A DNA stretch of 64,000 nt, taken from positions 1 to 64,000 of the forward strand of contig JAFQHV010000026.1 in the NCBI GenBank assembly GCA_017397835.1, read 5' to 3'. The DNA is from Oscillospiraceae bacterium. Lineage in GTDB: Bacteria > Bacillota > Clostridia > Oscillospirales > Oscillospiraceae. The position numbers and the translations under genes were made by a program. Positions 25,391-32,797 of this stretch are shown here, piece after piece. Each line of letters begins with the position of its first letter. The stretch's first letter is position 1. Below the pieces are notes generated by a model, which saw only the letters and a list, made by a program, of their open reading frames with translations, was not told where the DNA came from and did not search any database.

Positions 25391-25519
25391 ATGCAGAAGT
25401 TTGAGATGCCCAAGATGAGCGTTGAGGAGTTCGAGGTTGTTGACGTCATCATGACCGCCAGCTTCGAAGAGGAGCCCAGCAAGCCCGTTCAGAACGAGAC
25501 GCCCGAGGATTGGGACTAA
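25391..25519 (+). CDS. Putative RiPP precursor peptide, 42 aa
   Basis: A small ORF too short for standard gene callers, with a strong GGAAGGAG site and ATG at 25391. The first half has F4-x-x-P7-x-M9, which resembles the YxxPxL/M leader motif read by PqqD-type (RRE) proteins in lasso-peptide systems. A hydrophobic VVDVIM patch then precedes T22-A23-S24, where a leader could be cut. The second half is very acidic (FEEEP, ETPEDWD end) and has no Cys. There is no Asp/Glu at positions 7-9 counted from S24, so a standard lasso ring from that point is not possible. The function is inferred from context: an HprK-like kinase, a PqqD protein, a peptidase and an exporter follow. Confidence 0.7.
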   Translation: MQKFEMPKMSVEEFEVVDVIMTASFEEEPSKPVQNETPEDWD

Positions 25520-25530
25520 TTCTCAATCCT

Positions 25531-25558
25531 TCCCCCGGCGGCGTATGCCGCCGGGGGA
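25531..25558 (+). terminator. Strong hairpin after the precursor gene
   Basis: A 12-bp GC-rich perfect stem (25531-25542 with 25547-25558) closes a GTAT loop. No T-run follows, so it may stabilise the 3' end of the precursor mRNA or attenuate transcription rather than terminate fully. Confidence 0.6.
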
Positions 25559-25583
25559 TATCAACCCAATTACGTAAAACCCG

Positions 25584-25641
25584 ACTTCGGTTTGCGACAG
25601 GGGCCCGAACGCTCGGACCTGTGTCCGAGACCGAAGTTTTT
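25584..25641 (+). terminator. Two-stem terminator-like element before the kinase gene
   Basis: ACTTCGGT (25584-25591) pairs with ACCGAAGT (25630-25637), followed by a run of T. Inside lies a second stem, CTCGGAC/GTCCGAG (25612-25629). It stands between the precursor and the modification genes and could lower expression of the latter. Confidence 0.55.
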
Positions 25642-25694
25642 GATTTGAGGCCACAAGTTTACAAATCGCTTTTGGCTGAGTTGAGGTGAAAGTT

Positions 25695-26408
25695 ATGACC
25701 GAACGATATCAAATTGCGGAGCTTTTGGTGGATATGGACACCTTTGGCAGAACCAAGGCTCAGGCGCAGCACTACCGGTACGATGCCGACGGCGAAGCGG
25801 ACATTGTTGTAAAGAGCAACGCTTCTTCGTTGAAAACGGAGCAGCCGCATTTGAGTGACGATGATTGCGAATATATTTCCACCGGCAGCAACTTCTATCG
25901 GCAGTTGTTAAAATTCGATGGTATGGTCCTGCATTCCTCGGCCGTGGTGGTGGATGGGTACGCCTATTTGTTTACCGCGCACAGCGGGACGGGAAAATCC
26001 ACCCACACGAAGCTGTGGTGTAAGGAGTTTGCGGATAAGGGTGCCTATATTTTGAACGACGACAAACCGGCACTGCGGCTGATGGATGACGGCGTGTTTT
26101 ACGCCTACGGTACACCATGGTCCGGAAAGGCCACGTATAGCCCCAACCGAAAGGTACCTTTGGGCGGCGTTTGTTTGCTGCATCGCGGTGCGGAGAACAA
26201 AATCCGTCCCTGCACGGCGAAAGAGGCGATTTTCTTCCTGCTGACCCAGACCTCCCGGCCGATCGGGCAGATGGGAAACGACAAGATCCTCACGCTGCTG
26301 GATAAGCTGCTGACCAAGGTGCCTGTGTGGCATCTGGAATGCAATATGGAGCCGGAGGCGGCTCATGTTTCTTATAATGCCATGTCTATGAAAGAGAGGA
26401 ACGAGTGA
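25695..26408 (+). CDS. HprK-like kinase of a peptide-modification cluster
   Basis: A 237-aa protein with an HPr kinase/phosphorylase-like C-terminal core. The P-loop AHSGTGKST is at residues 95-103, followed by NDDKPAL (121-127) as the Walker-B-like acidic site. It lacks the N-terminal domain and the K/M-loop signature expected of true HprK and is not near ptsH. Related stand-alone kinases occur in lasso-peptide clusters, where one (in the paeninodin pathway) phosphorylates the precursor C-terminus. Here Thr37, or Ser24/Ser30, of the 42-aa precursor are possible targets; this is inference. GAGGTGA sets ATG 25695 over the GTG at 25686. Confidence 0.78.
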   Translation: MTERYQIAELLVDMDTFGRTKAQAQHYRYDADGEADIVVKSNASSLKTEQPHLSDDDCEYISTGSNFYRQLLKFDGMVLHSSAVVVDGYAYLFTAHSGTGKSTHTKLWCKEFADKGAYILNDDKPALRLMDDGVFYAYGTPWSGKATYSPNRKVPLGGVCLLHRGAENKIRPCTAKEAIFFLLTQTSRPIGQMGNDKILTLLDKLLTKVPVWHLECNMEPEAAHVSYNAMSMKERNE

Positions 26409-26409
26409 A

Positions 26410-26670
26410 ATGGAACTGAAAAAAGGATTTATCATGCGCCAGGTGGCCGGTGAGTATGTGGTAGTCAACGCCGGTGCAAATGTTGATTTGAACGGTGTGA
26501 TCACGCTGAACGCCACGGCTGCGGCTCTTTGGACACGGTTGGAGAACCCTGCTACCATGGAGGAACTGACCCAGACGCTGCTGGCGGAGTTTGAGGTGGA
26601 TGAGGCGACTGCGGCTCAGGCGGCGGCCAGCTTCGTGGAAATGCTGAAGGAGCGGGATCTGCTTGCGTGA
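26410..26670 (+). CDS. PqqD-family peptide-binding protein (RiPP recognition element)
   Basis: An 86-aa winged-helix protein of the PqqD family. The N-terminal beta segment (residues about 7-22), the LNATAAALWTRLE helix (about 36-48) and the TMEELTQTLLAEFEVDEATA block (about 53-72) match the usual layout. PqqD-type proteins bind leader peptides and hand them to modifying enzymes. It begins one base after the kinase stop, and its end overlaps the peptidase gene, so the cluster is translated as a unit. Confidence 0.87.
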   Translation: MELKKGFIMRQVAGEYVVVNAGANVDLNGVITLNATAAALWTRLENPATMEELTQTLLAEFEVDEATAAQAAASFVEMLKERDLLA

Positions 26671-27121
26671 TTCGGCAGTACAACTGAAGGAGCTGCTTCC
26701 CCGGATGGAGGAGGCCTTTGCCAAGGGGGAAAGCATACGCATTATCCCACAGGGGGAGAGTATGCTGCCCATGCTGCGGCCGGGCGTTGACTGCGTTGTC
26801 CTGTCGGCGGTGCCGGAGCGGCTGCGTAAATACGACCTGCCGTTATATCGTCGGGACAGTGGGCAATTTGTCCTTCATCGCATCGTAAAAGTGGGACAGA
26901 CCTACGCCTGCGTTGGCGATAATCAGCTCTGCGTCGAGCGCGGCCTGCGCCATGATCAGATGGTGGCACTGGTTACCGCGTTCCGAAGGGGAGAAAAAGA
27001 GATCCCCGTAACTGCGTTGACCTATCAGATCTATTGTCGTGTGTGGCACTGGAGCCGGCCGGTCCGGCACGTGTGGCGTTCGCTCCGGTATCGGTTGAGG
27101 AGGAAGCATGAAAGAACATAA
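26663..27121 (+). CDS. S24/S26-type signal-peptidase-like protease
   Basis: A 152-aa protein with the signal peptidase I fold. The catalytic Ser is S33 in QGESMLPMLRPG, and the partner is a His, H72 in FVLHRIVKVG. That S/H pair resembles the SipW/ER type rather than the bacterial Ser/Lys type. VGDNQ near residue 90 is the conserved last box. No clear membrane anchor is present; the C-terminus is basic. In this cluster it sits where lasso loci encode the leader peptidase, so it may cut the precursor. The TTG start at 26663 has AAGGAG 10 bases upstream. It overlaps pqqD by 8 bases and the ABC gene by 14. Confidence 0.82.
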   Translation: MRDSAVQLKELLPRMEEAFAKGESIRIIPQGESMLPMLRPGVDCVVLSAVPERLRKYDLPLYRRDSGQFVLHRIVKVGQTYACVGDNQLCVERGLRHDQMVALVTAFRRGEKEIPVTALTYQIYCRVWHWSRPVRHVWRSLRYRLRRKHERT

Positions 27122-28784
27122 AGTGCTTTTTTGGGCAGCAAAACGGTCGGCGAACCAATTGCCGATGCTGCTTGGTATGATATTTGCCAATGCGGGAAAG
27201 GCGCTGTGTGCGGTTTGGTTTGCGCTGAGCAGCCGCGCTGTCATTGATACCGCCATCGAAGCGGCAAAGACGGGGGCGAAGCATGACTTTTACCTGGCCT
27301 GCATCGGTCAGTTTGCGATCATCTTTTTTCTCCTGGTTTGCAGTGCAGCCAGCCGGTATTTATCCGATCGCTTGAATGCCGACCTTGACCGGGACAGGAA
27401 GCAGCATCTGTTTGGCTGCCTGCTGCGGGCGGATTACGCAAATGTGGCGCAGTTTCACAGCGGAGAGCTGATCAACCGCCTGAACAACGATGTCCGCTAT
27501 CTTAATAACGGCATTGTGAATATTTTGCCCAACCTTGTATCCATGATCGTGCGTTTGGGTGCAGCAGGATGGGTGCTGTTGTCTATCGCGCCCAAATTGG
27601 TACTTATTATTGCTGTAATTGGTGTGATCGTGCTGGCGGGGACGGGCTTCTTGCGCCGACTGATGCGGGAGCGGCATTTAGCCATCAGCAAGGCGGAGGG
27701 AAAGGTGCTTTCCATCCTGCAGGAAACGCTGGAGCGCCTGATCGTGGTCCAGTCCATGAATCTTGGCAAAGAGGTGGAAAAGCGGGCCGACCGCCTGCTG
27801 GAGGAACGCACCCAGGCGCAGAACCGACGCAGACGGTTGTCCGTACCGGCCAATACCGCAGTCGGTGCCGTGTTTTATTTTGCAAAATTTGCGGCCATGT
27901 TCTGGTGTGCGTCGAGCTTGATGAGCGGGAATATGTCGTTTGGTACCCTTACGGCAGTCGTGCAGCTGATCTCTCAGCTGCAGGCCCCCATGATCGGGCT
28001 GTCGGGTGTTTTGCCGCAATATACGGCTATGTGCACGGCCGGAGAGCGCCTGATGGAGCTGGAGCGGCTTGCGGAAAAAGATGAGGCAACCCCTGACAGG
28101 GAAAAAGACGTTACGGACTTTAACGGAAGTATTATTGGAGAAAACGTAAGCTTTGCGTATGACGAGGACATGGTGCTGGATGGTGCGTCCTTCCACATCC
28201 CGTTTGGTAAGTTTACGGCAATTACAGGCGCCTCCGGAATTGGTAAAAGCACGCTGCTGAAGCTGCTGCTGGAGGTGTATCGCCCCGCTACCGGCCGTCT
28301 GTTCGTGGAGCAGGATGGAGAACAGTTTGAACTGAACAAGATCAAGCGCGGCCTGTTTGCTTACGTGCCTCAGGGGAACCTGCTGTTCAGCGGCACTCTG
28401 CGAGAAAATATTTTGCTGGCCAGGCCGGAAGCTACCGAGGAACAACTGGAGCAGGCGATCTACGTCAGCGCCATGGATGCATTCCTGAATCAGCTGCCCC
28501 AGGGGTTGGACACTGTGCTTGGCGAAAACGGGGAGGGTCTTTCCGAGGGGCAGGCCCAGCGTCTTGCCATTGCAAGAGCCGTGATCAGCGGGGCACCCGT
28601 TCTGCTTTTGGACGAGGCTACGTCCGCTATGGATGCGCAGACCGAGCGGACCGTGCTGGAACGCATTGCGCAGCTGCCGGGCTGCACCTGCGTGGCGGTT
28701 ACCCACAGACCCGCTGCGCTGGAAACAGCAGACCAGCAGTTGGAGGTTCGCGACCACATGATTTACGTGCGGCGGTGCCGCTGA
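27108..28784 (+). CDS. ABC exporter (fused membrane and ATPase domains)
   Basis: A 558-aa type IV half-transporter. Six membrane segments fill residues about 15-310, and the ATPase domain follows with Walker A TGASGIGKST near 375, signature LSEGQAQR near 478 (Glu for the usual second Gly), Walker B LLLDEATS near 500 and the H-loop THRP. There is no N-terminal C39 peptidase domain, so leader removal needs another enzyme, consistent with the adjacent S26 protein. It would act as a homodimer and export the modified peptide. Confidence 0.9.
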   Translation: MKEHKVLFWAAKRSANQLPMLLGMIFANAGKALCAVWFALSSRAVIDTAIEAAKTGAKHDFYLACIGQFAIIFFLLVCSAASRYLSDRLNADLDRDRKQHLFGCLLRADYANVAQFHSGELINRLNNDVRYLNNGIVNILPNLVSMIVRLGAAGWVLLSIAPKLVLIIAVIGVIVLAGTGFLRRLMRERHLAISKAEGKVLSILQETLERLIVVQSMNLGKEVEKRADRLLEERTQAQNRRRRLSVPANTAVGAVFYFAKFAAMFWCASSLMSGNMSFGTLTAVVQLISQLQAPMIGLSGVLPQYTAMCTAGERLMELERLAEKDEATPDREKDVTDFNGSIIGENVSFAYDEDMVLDGASFHIPFGKFTAITGASGIGKSTLLKLLLEVYRPATGRLFVEQDGEQFELNKIKRGLFAYVPQGNLLFSGTLRENILLARPEATEEQLEQAIYVSAMDAFLNQLPQGLDTVLGENGEGLSEGQAQRLAIARAVISGAPVLLLDEATSAMDAQTERTVLERIAQLPGCTCVAVTHRPAALETADQQLEVRDHMIYVRRCR

Positions 28785-28828
28785 CGACATTTGTTTTTGT
28801 GAGAAAAGTGCAGTTTTGACGGAAATTC

Positions 28829-28857
28829 TTGACATAGTTTTGGCGTATTGTTATAAT
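28829..28857 (+). promoter_or_regulatory. Consensus promoter of the sugar dehydratase gene
   Basis: Perfect TTGACA (28829-28834) and TATAAT (28852-28857) with a 17-base spacer. This separates the dehydratase gene from the peptide cluster as its own transcription unit. Confidence 0.8.
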
Positions 28858-28909
28858 CAATTTGTTATTCCGTTTATTTTAGTACTTTCCACGAAAGGAG
28901 GACGACACT

Positions 28910-30784
28910 ACGAAACGCGATTTGTTTACGGTCAGATGGGCCAAGCCGCTGCTGGTCATGCTGCTGGACTGTTTGGCTGTGTTCTGCGTTGGCGGGTTGT
29001 CCATATTGCTGCGGTTTGACTTTGAGGTTCCGGAATGGGTTTGGGCCAGTTGGGGAAAATATTTGCTGGTCCAGATTCCCGTTACGCTGGCTGTGTTTTG
29101 GGTGCGCAGAATGTACCACTACATATGGCGTGCCATTACGGCATACGATATGGCGAACATGGCGCTGTCCTCTGTTTTGGCCTTTGCGCTGAGTTTGGTG
29201 GTGAACCTGCTGTGTGGGTTCCGTATGCCCCGAAGCTTCTATTTCATTCTGCTGATCCTCTCTGTTTTTGTGCAGGTCGGGATGCGGAGCATCCTGCGAT
29301 TGTGGACGATGTTTGCCCGCATGCAGGGACAGGATGACGAAGAGCGCATCCTGCTGATCGGCGCAGGGGAGGGAGGCCGTGCCATACTGAATGAGAAGGC
29401 CACCAGCGGTCGTATTCCGGGCCGTATTTGCTGCATTGTGGATGACAACGCGGACAAATGGGGCAAATATTTGGATGGCGTGCTGATTTACGGTGGTCGG
29501 GAGCAAATACCGGAAGCGGTGGAGAAATTCCGCATCACCCAAATTATCTTTGCCATCCCTACCTGTGCGGCCAAAGAAAAGCAGGAAATTCTGGATATCT
29601 GTAAGGATACCCGATGTGTGATTCGCTCGGTACCCGGTATTTATGATATCGTCACGGGTGCCGTGCAGATCTCCGACATCAAGGAGATCCAGCTGGAGGA
29701 TCTCTTGGGGCGGGAGCCGGTTCGCCTGAACATGGAGTTGGTGGCCGGGTTCCTGAAGGACCGCACGGTTATGGTCACCGGCGGCGGCGGGTCCATTGGC
29801 AGTGAGCTGTGCAGACAGATTGCAAAGTTTGAACCGGCTCGGCTGGTCGTTATTGACAGCTACGAAAACAACGCCTATGAAATCCAGCAGGAACTGATTC
29901 GCACCTATGGTGAGAAGCTGGACCTGAAGGTGGAGATCGCCTCCATCCGCGACAAGCAGCGTACCTATGGTGTTGTGGAGCATTATCGTCCCGACGTTAT
30001 CTTCCATGCGGCGGCTCATAAGCACGTTCCCCTGATGGAGGCGTGCCCGTCCGAGGCAATCAAGAATAACGTCTTCGGTACCTACCACGTGGTGCGTGCG
30101 GCGGAGAAGTTTGGCGTTAAAAAGTTTGTCATGATCTCCACCGACAAAGCGGTCAACCCCACCAACTTTATGGGTGCTACCAAGCGGTTTTGCGAAATGA
30201 TTTTGCAGAGCCGGCAAAAGACCGGTACGGAGTTTTGTGCGGTGCGGTTTGGCAACGTATTGGGCAGTAACGGCTCCGTGGTGCCCCTGTTCAAAAAGCA
30301 GATCGAAAACGGCGGGCCGATCACCTTGACCGACAAGCGGATCATCCGCTACTTTATGACCATTCCGGAGGCGGCGCAGCTGGTTTTGGAAGCCGGAGCC
30401 ATGGCCAAGCACAATCAGGTTTTCGTGCTGGATATGGGTGAGCCGGTCAAGATTTTGGACCTGGCGGAAAATTTGATCCGGCTTTCCGGTTTGGTACCCT
30501 ATGTGGACATTCAGATCGAGGAGATCGGTCTGCGACCCGGCGAGAAGCTGTACGAGGAACTGCTGATCGACAACGAAAATCTCCAAAAGACGGCTAACAG
30601 CAAGATTTTTGTAGAGGAGCAGGTCCCCATCAGTCCGGAACAGTTGATGGAGCATTTGCTGGTTTTGGATCGTGCGGTCACGGACGAAAATTCCAAGGAG
30701 GACATCATTGAACTGATGAAGTCTTTGGTGCCTACGTATCGCGACCCCAGTGAGATCAATGACATGGTCGAGGCAAGTACCTAA
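28910..30784 (+). CDS. FlaA1/CapD-type nucleotide-sugar 4,6-dehydratase
   Basis: A large membrane-bound dehydratase/epimerase (about 620 aa), like UDP-GlcNAc 4,6-dehydratases (PglF, WbpM) that start synthesis of diamino or deoxy sugars for surface glycans. Four N-terminal membrane segments (residues about 10-125) are followed by a first nucleotide-binding domain (LLIGAGEGGRAIL near 145) and the catalytic SDR domain with VTGGGGSIGSELC near 288, ISTDKAVNP near 408 and MGATK near 420. The start is unclear. AAAGGAGG (28894-28901) is ideally placed for an ACG at 28910; the first normal start codon is TTG at 28922, which is far from the ribosome site. Confidence 0.88.
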   Translation, partial: TKRDLFTVRWAKPLLVMLLDCLAVFCVGGLSILLRFDFEVPEWVWASWGKYLLVQIPVTLAVFWVRRMYHYIWRAITAYDMANMALSSVLAFALSLVVNLLCGFRMPRSFYFILLILSVFVQVGMRSILRLWTMFARMQGQDDEERILLIGAGEGGRAILNEKATSGRIPGRICCIVDDNADKWGKYLDGVLIYGGREQIPEAVEKFRITQIIFAIPTCAAKEKQEILDICKDTRCVIRSVPGIYDIVTGAVQISDIKEIQLEDLLGREPVRLNMELVAGFLKDRTVMVTGGGGSIGSELCRQIAKFEPARLVVIDSYENNAYEIQQELIRTYGEKLDLKVEIASIRDKQRTYGVVEHYRPDVIFHAAAHKHVPLMEACPSEAIKNNVFGTYHVVRAAEKFGVKKFVMISTDKAVNPTNFMGATKRFCEMILQSRQKTGTEFCAVRFGNVLGSNGSVVPLFKKQIENGGPITLTDKRIIRYFMTIPEAAQLVLEAGAMAKHNQVFVLDMGEPVKILDLAENLIRLSGLVPYVDIQIEEIGLRPGEKLYEELLIDNENLQKTANSKIFVEEQVPISPEQLMEHLLVLDRAVTDENSKEDIIELMKSLVPTYRDPSEINDMVEAST

Positions 30785-30791
30785 CAGGAAT

Positions 30792-30826
30792 AAGCGCCGC
30801 AGGGAATACCTGCGGCGCTTGCTTTT
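30792..30826 (+). terminator. Terminator after the dehydratase gene
   Basis: A 12-bp perfect stem (AAGCGCCGCAGG, 30792-30803, with 30809-30820) with a five-base loop, followed by GCTTTT. Confidence 0.8.
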
Positions 30827-30913
30827 CGCTCGACGCAATTTACAGTTGCAATTACGGTTATTTGCAGGTACAATGAAACGAGAGGCAGCACATCTGCCTG
30901 CAAGGAGGTCTAT

Positions 30914-32530
30914 ATGGACACTATCTACATTACCGGCCACCGCAATCCCGACACAGACTCCATCGTGTCCGCCATGGCCTACGCCGCGCTGAAGAATGCC
31001 CTGGGTGATCGCTGCTATCAGGCTGCGCGTTTAGGCCATATCAGTGACGAAACGCAGGCTGTGCTTGACCGGTTCAAGGTCCAGCCGCCCAGAATGCTGC
31101 ACAATCTGCGCACCCAGGTGCAGGATCTGGACTACGATACGCCGCCCATTCTTTCCCCGGCGGCCACCATCAGCCGGGCGTGGCAGATGATGAGTGACGA
31201 CCACATCAAGGTGCTTCCCGTTGCCAACGATGACGGGACCCTGTACGGTATGGTTTCCGCCGGTGATATGACCTCGTTTGACGTGGCGGCCATTCGGGAC
31301 TCCTATGTTTCCGGTGTGCCGGTCTACAATCTCCTCAGCGTGCTGGAGGGCCGTATCCTCAACAAGAGCGGAGAGATGAAGGACATTATTTCCGGCGAGG
31401 TGACCATTGCACTGCCAACCGGCCGTGAAAACTTGATTTTTTCCGCGCAGGACAGCATTGTGGTCTGCGGAGATCAGCCGGACATGATCCGCCGGGCTAT
31501 TGAGCTGAACGTGAATTGCGTGATCGTATGTCAGGCGGAGGTGGATCCGCAGCTGCTGGAGTTGCCCTGTGATACCTGCCTGATCTCCACGCCCTTTGAT
31601 GCCTATCGGGTGGTCCACTTGATCTGCAACGCCATGCCCGTGGGCAGTATTTGCCGGAAAGAAGACCTTGTGTGCTTCCATTTGGAGGACTATATAGACG
31701 ACGTGCGCAACACCGTGCTGCAAAGCCGTTTCCGGGCGTATCCCATCCTGGATGAGGACGAGCGGGTCGTGGGGACCCTGTCCCGTTTCCACCTGCTGCG
31801 TCCCCGGCGCAAGCGGGTCATTCTGGTGGACCACAATGAGCTGGCCCAGTCCGTTGCCGGACTGGATCAGGCGGAGATCCTGGAAATCGTGGACCATCAT
31901 CGCCTTGCCGACATCGAGACCAGCAACCCGATCTATGTCCGCAACGAACCGGTGGGCAGCACCGCGACCATCGTAGCCGGTATGTACCAGGAGAAGGGTC
32001 TGATGCCGACCGAAACCATGGCCGGACTGATGGCGGCTGCCATTGTGTCCGACACCGTTATGTTCAAGTCGCCCACCTGTACCCAGCGGGATATCGACGT
32101 GGCAAACCGCATGGCGCGCATCGCCAACGTGTCCCTGGAGGAACTGGGGCAGGCCATCTTCTCGGCCACCAGCAGTGACGACAAGACGGTGCAGGCCATG
32201 CTGGAAACGGACTACAAGGAATTCCACATTGCCGGGCATAATTTGGCCATCAGCCAAATTACCTGCATGGACTCCGAGCGGGTGCTTAAGCGTAAGGATG
32301 AGTTCCTTGAGGCTATGCAGCAGATCCGGCAGAAGAAAAAGCTGGATACCGTGCTGTTGATGATCACCGACGTTCTGTTGGATGGAACCCAGCTGCTGTT
32401 CTCCGGTGACGAGAACAACATCTGTCAGGCGTTCAATATCCGAAACGGAGAGGGGAACAGCGCATTCCTGCCCAAGATCCTTTCTCGCAAAAAGCAGATC
32501 GTGCCCACTCTGACCGCCCTTTGGGGCTGA
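30914..32530 (+). CDS. Manganese-dependent inorganic pyrophosphatase with CBS and DRTGG domains
   Basis: A 538-aa class II pyrophosphatase that hydrolyses PPi and pulls biosynthesis forward. The DHH domain opens with ITGHRNPDTDS and is interrupted, from about residue 68 to 300, by two CBS domains flanking a DRTGG domain, which sense adenine nucleotides in related enzymes. The DHH core resumes with EIVDHHRLAD near 316, and the DHHA2 domain closes with DVLLDGTQLLFSG near 500. AAGGAGGT precedes the ATG. Adenylate-regulated forms of this kind are common in Clostridia. Confidence 0.93.
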   Translation: MDTIYITGHRNPDTDSIVSAMAYAALKNALGDRCYQAARLGHISDETQAVLDRFKVQPPRMLHNLRTQVQDLDYDTPPILSPAATISRAWQMMSDDHIKVLPVANDDGTLYGMVSAGDMTSFDVAAIRDSYVSGVPVYNLLSVLEGRILNKSGEMKDIISGEVTIALPTGRENLIFSAQDSIVVCGDQPDMIRRAIELNVNCVIVCQAEVDPQLLELPCDTCLISTPFDAYRVVHLICNAMPVGSICRKEDLVCFHLEDYIDDVRNTVLQSRFRAYPILDEDERVVGTLSRFHLLRPRRKRVILVDHNELAQSVAGLDQAEILEIVDHHRLADIETSNPIYVRNEPVGSTATIVAGMYQEKGLMPTETMAGLMAAAIVSDTVMFKSPTCTQRDIDVANRMARIANVSLEELGQAIFSATSSDDKTVQAMLETDYKEFHIAGHNLAISQITCMDSERVLKRKDEFLEAMQQIRQKKKLDTVLLMITDVLLDGTQLLFSGDENNICQAFNIRNGEGNSAFLPKILSRKKQIVPTLTALWG

Positions 32531-32541
32531 TACCGTCAGCG

Positions 32542-32574
32542 ACCCGGTCCCTGTACTCAGGGACCGGGTTTTCT
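32542..32574 (+). terminator. Terminator of the pyrophosphatase gene
   Basis: A 12-bp stem (32542-32553 with 32558-32569) around a TACT loop is followed by TTTCTGTT. Confidence 0.82.
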
Positions 32575-32599
32575 GTTGGTAAAAGTCGGTAAATTCTGC

Positions 32600-32628
32600 T
32601 TGCAAAAGTGGAGCGGCTGTGCTATCAT
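32600..32628 (+). promoter_or_regulatory. Promoter of tRNA-Gly
   Basis: TTGCAA (32600-32605) and TATCAT (32623-32628) with 17 bases between them, 24 bases before the tRNA. Confidence 0.6.
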
Positions 32629-32652
32629 AACCTACGTACCATAAAGCAATGT

Positions 32653-32726
32653 GCAGGATTAGTACATCGGTAGTATGTCGGCTTCCCAAGCCGAAGAGGC
32701 GGGTTCGATTCCCGTATCCTGCTCCA
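32653..32726 (+). tRNA. tRNA-Gly (anticodon CCC)
   Basis: A 74-base cloverleaf with encoded CCA. The acceptor stem is GCAGGAT/ATCCTGC with discriminator T, the anticodon stem TCGGC/GCCGA with loop TTCCCAA (anticodon CCC, codon GGG), and the T-arm is CGGG-TTCGATT-CCCG. All stems pair. Confidence 0.95.
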
Positions 32727-32764
32727 AAGTCGTCGCGGACGGGACTGTTTGCGGCGACTTTTTC
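32727..32764 (+). terminator. Terminator of tRNA-Gly
   Basis: A 10-bp stem with one G-T pair (AAGTCGTCGC with GCGGCGACTT) and a run of T, starting right after the CCA end. Confidence 0.78.
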
Positions 32765-32797
32765 ATGCCACCACGATACAGAAAGAAAGTGTGTTGT

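Noticed and set aside
25695..26408. Canonical HPr kinase of carbon catabolite control
   Set aside because: The protein lacks the N-terminal domain, is short, is not near ptsH or lgt-type neighbours, and is coupled to PqqD and an exporter.
25391..28784. A complete lasso-peptide cluster
   Set aside because: No asparagine-synthetase-like cyclase or transglutaminase-like B2 protease is present, and the precursor lacks a ring acceptor at positions 7-9 from the likely cut.
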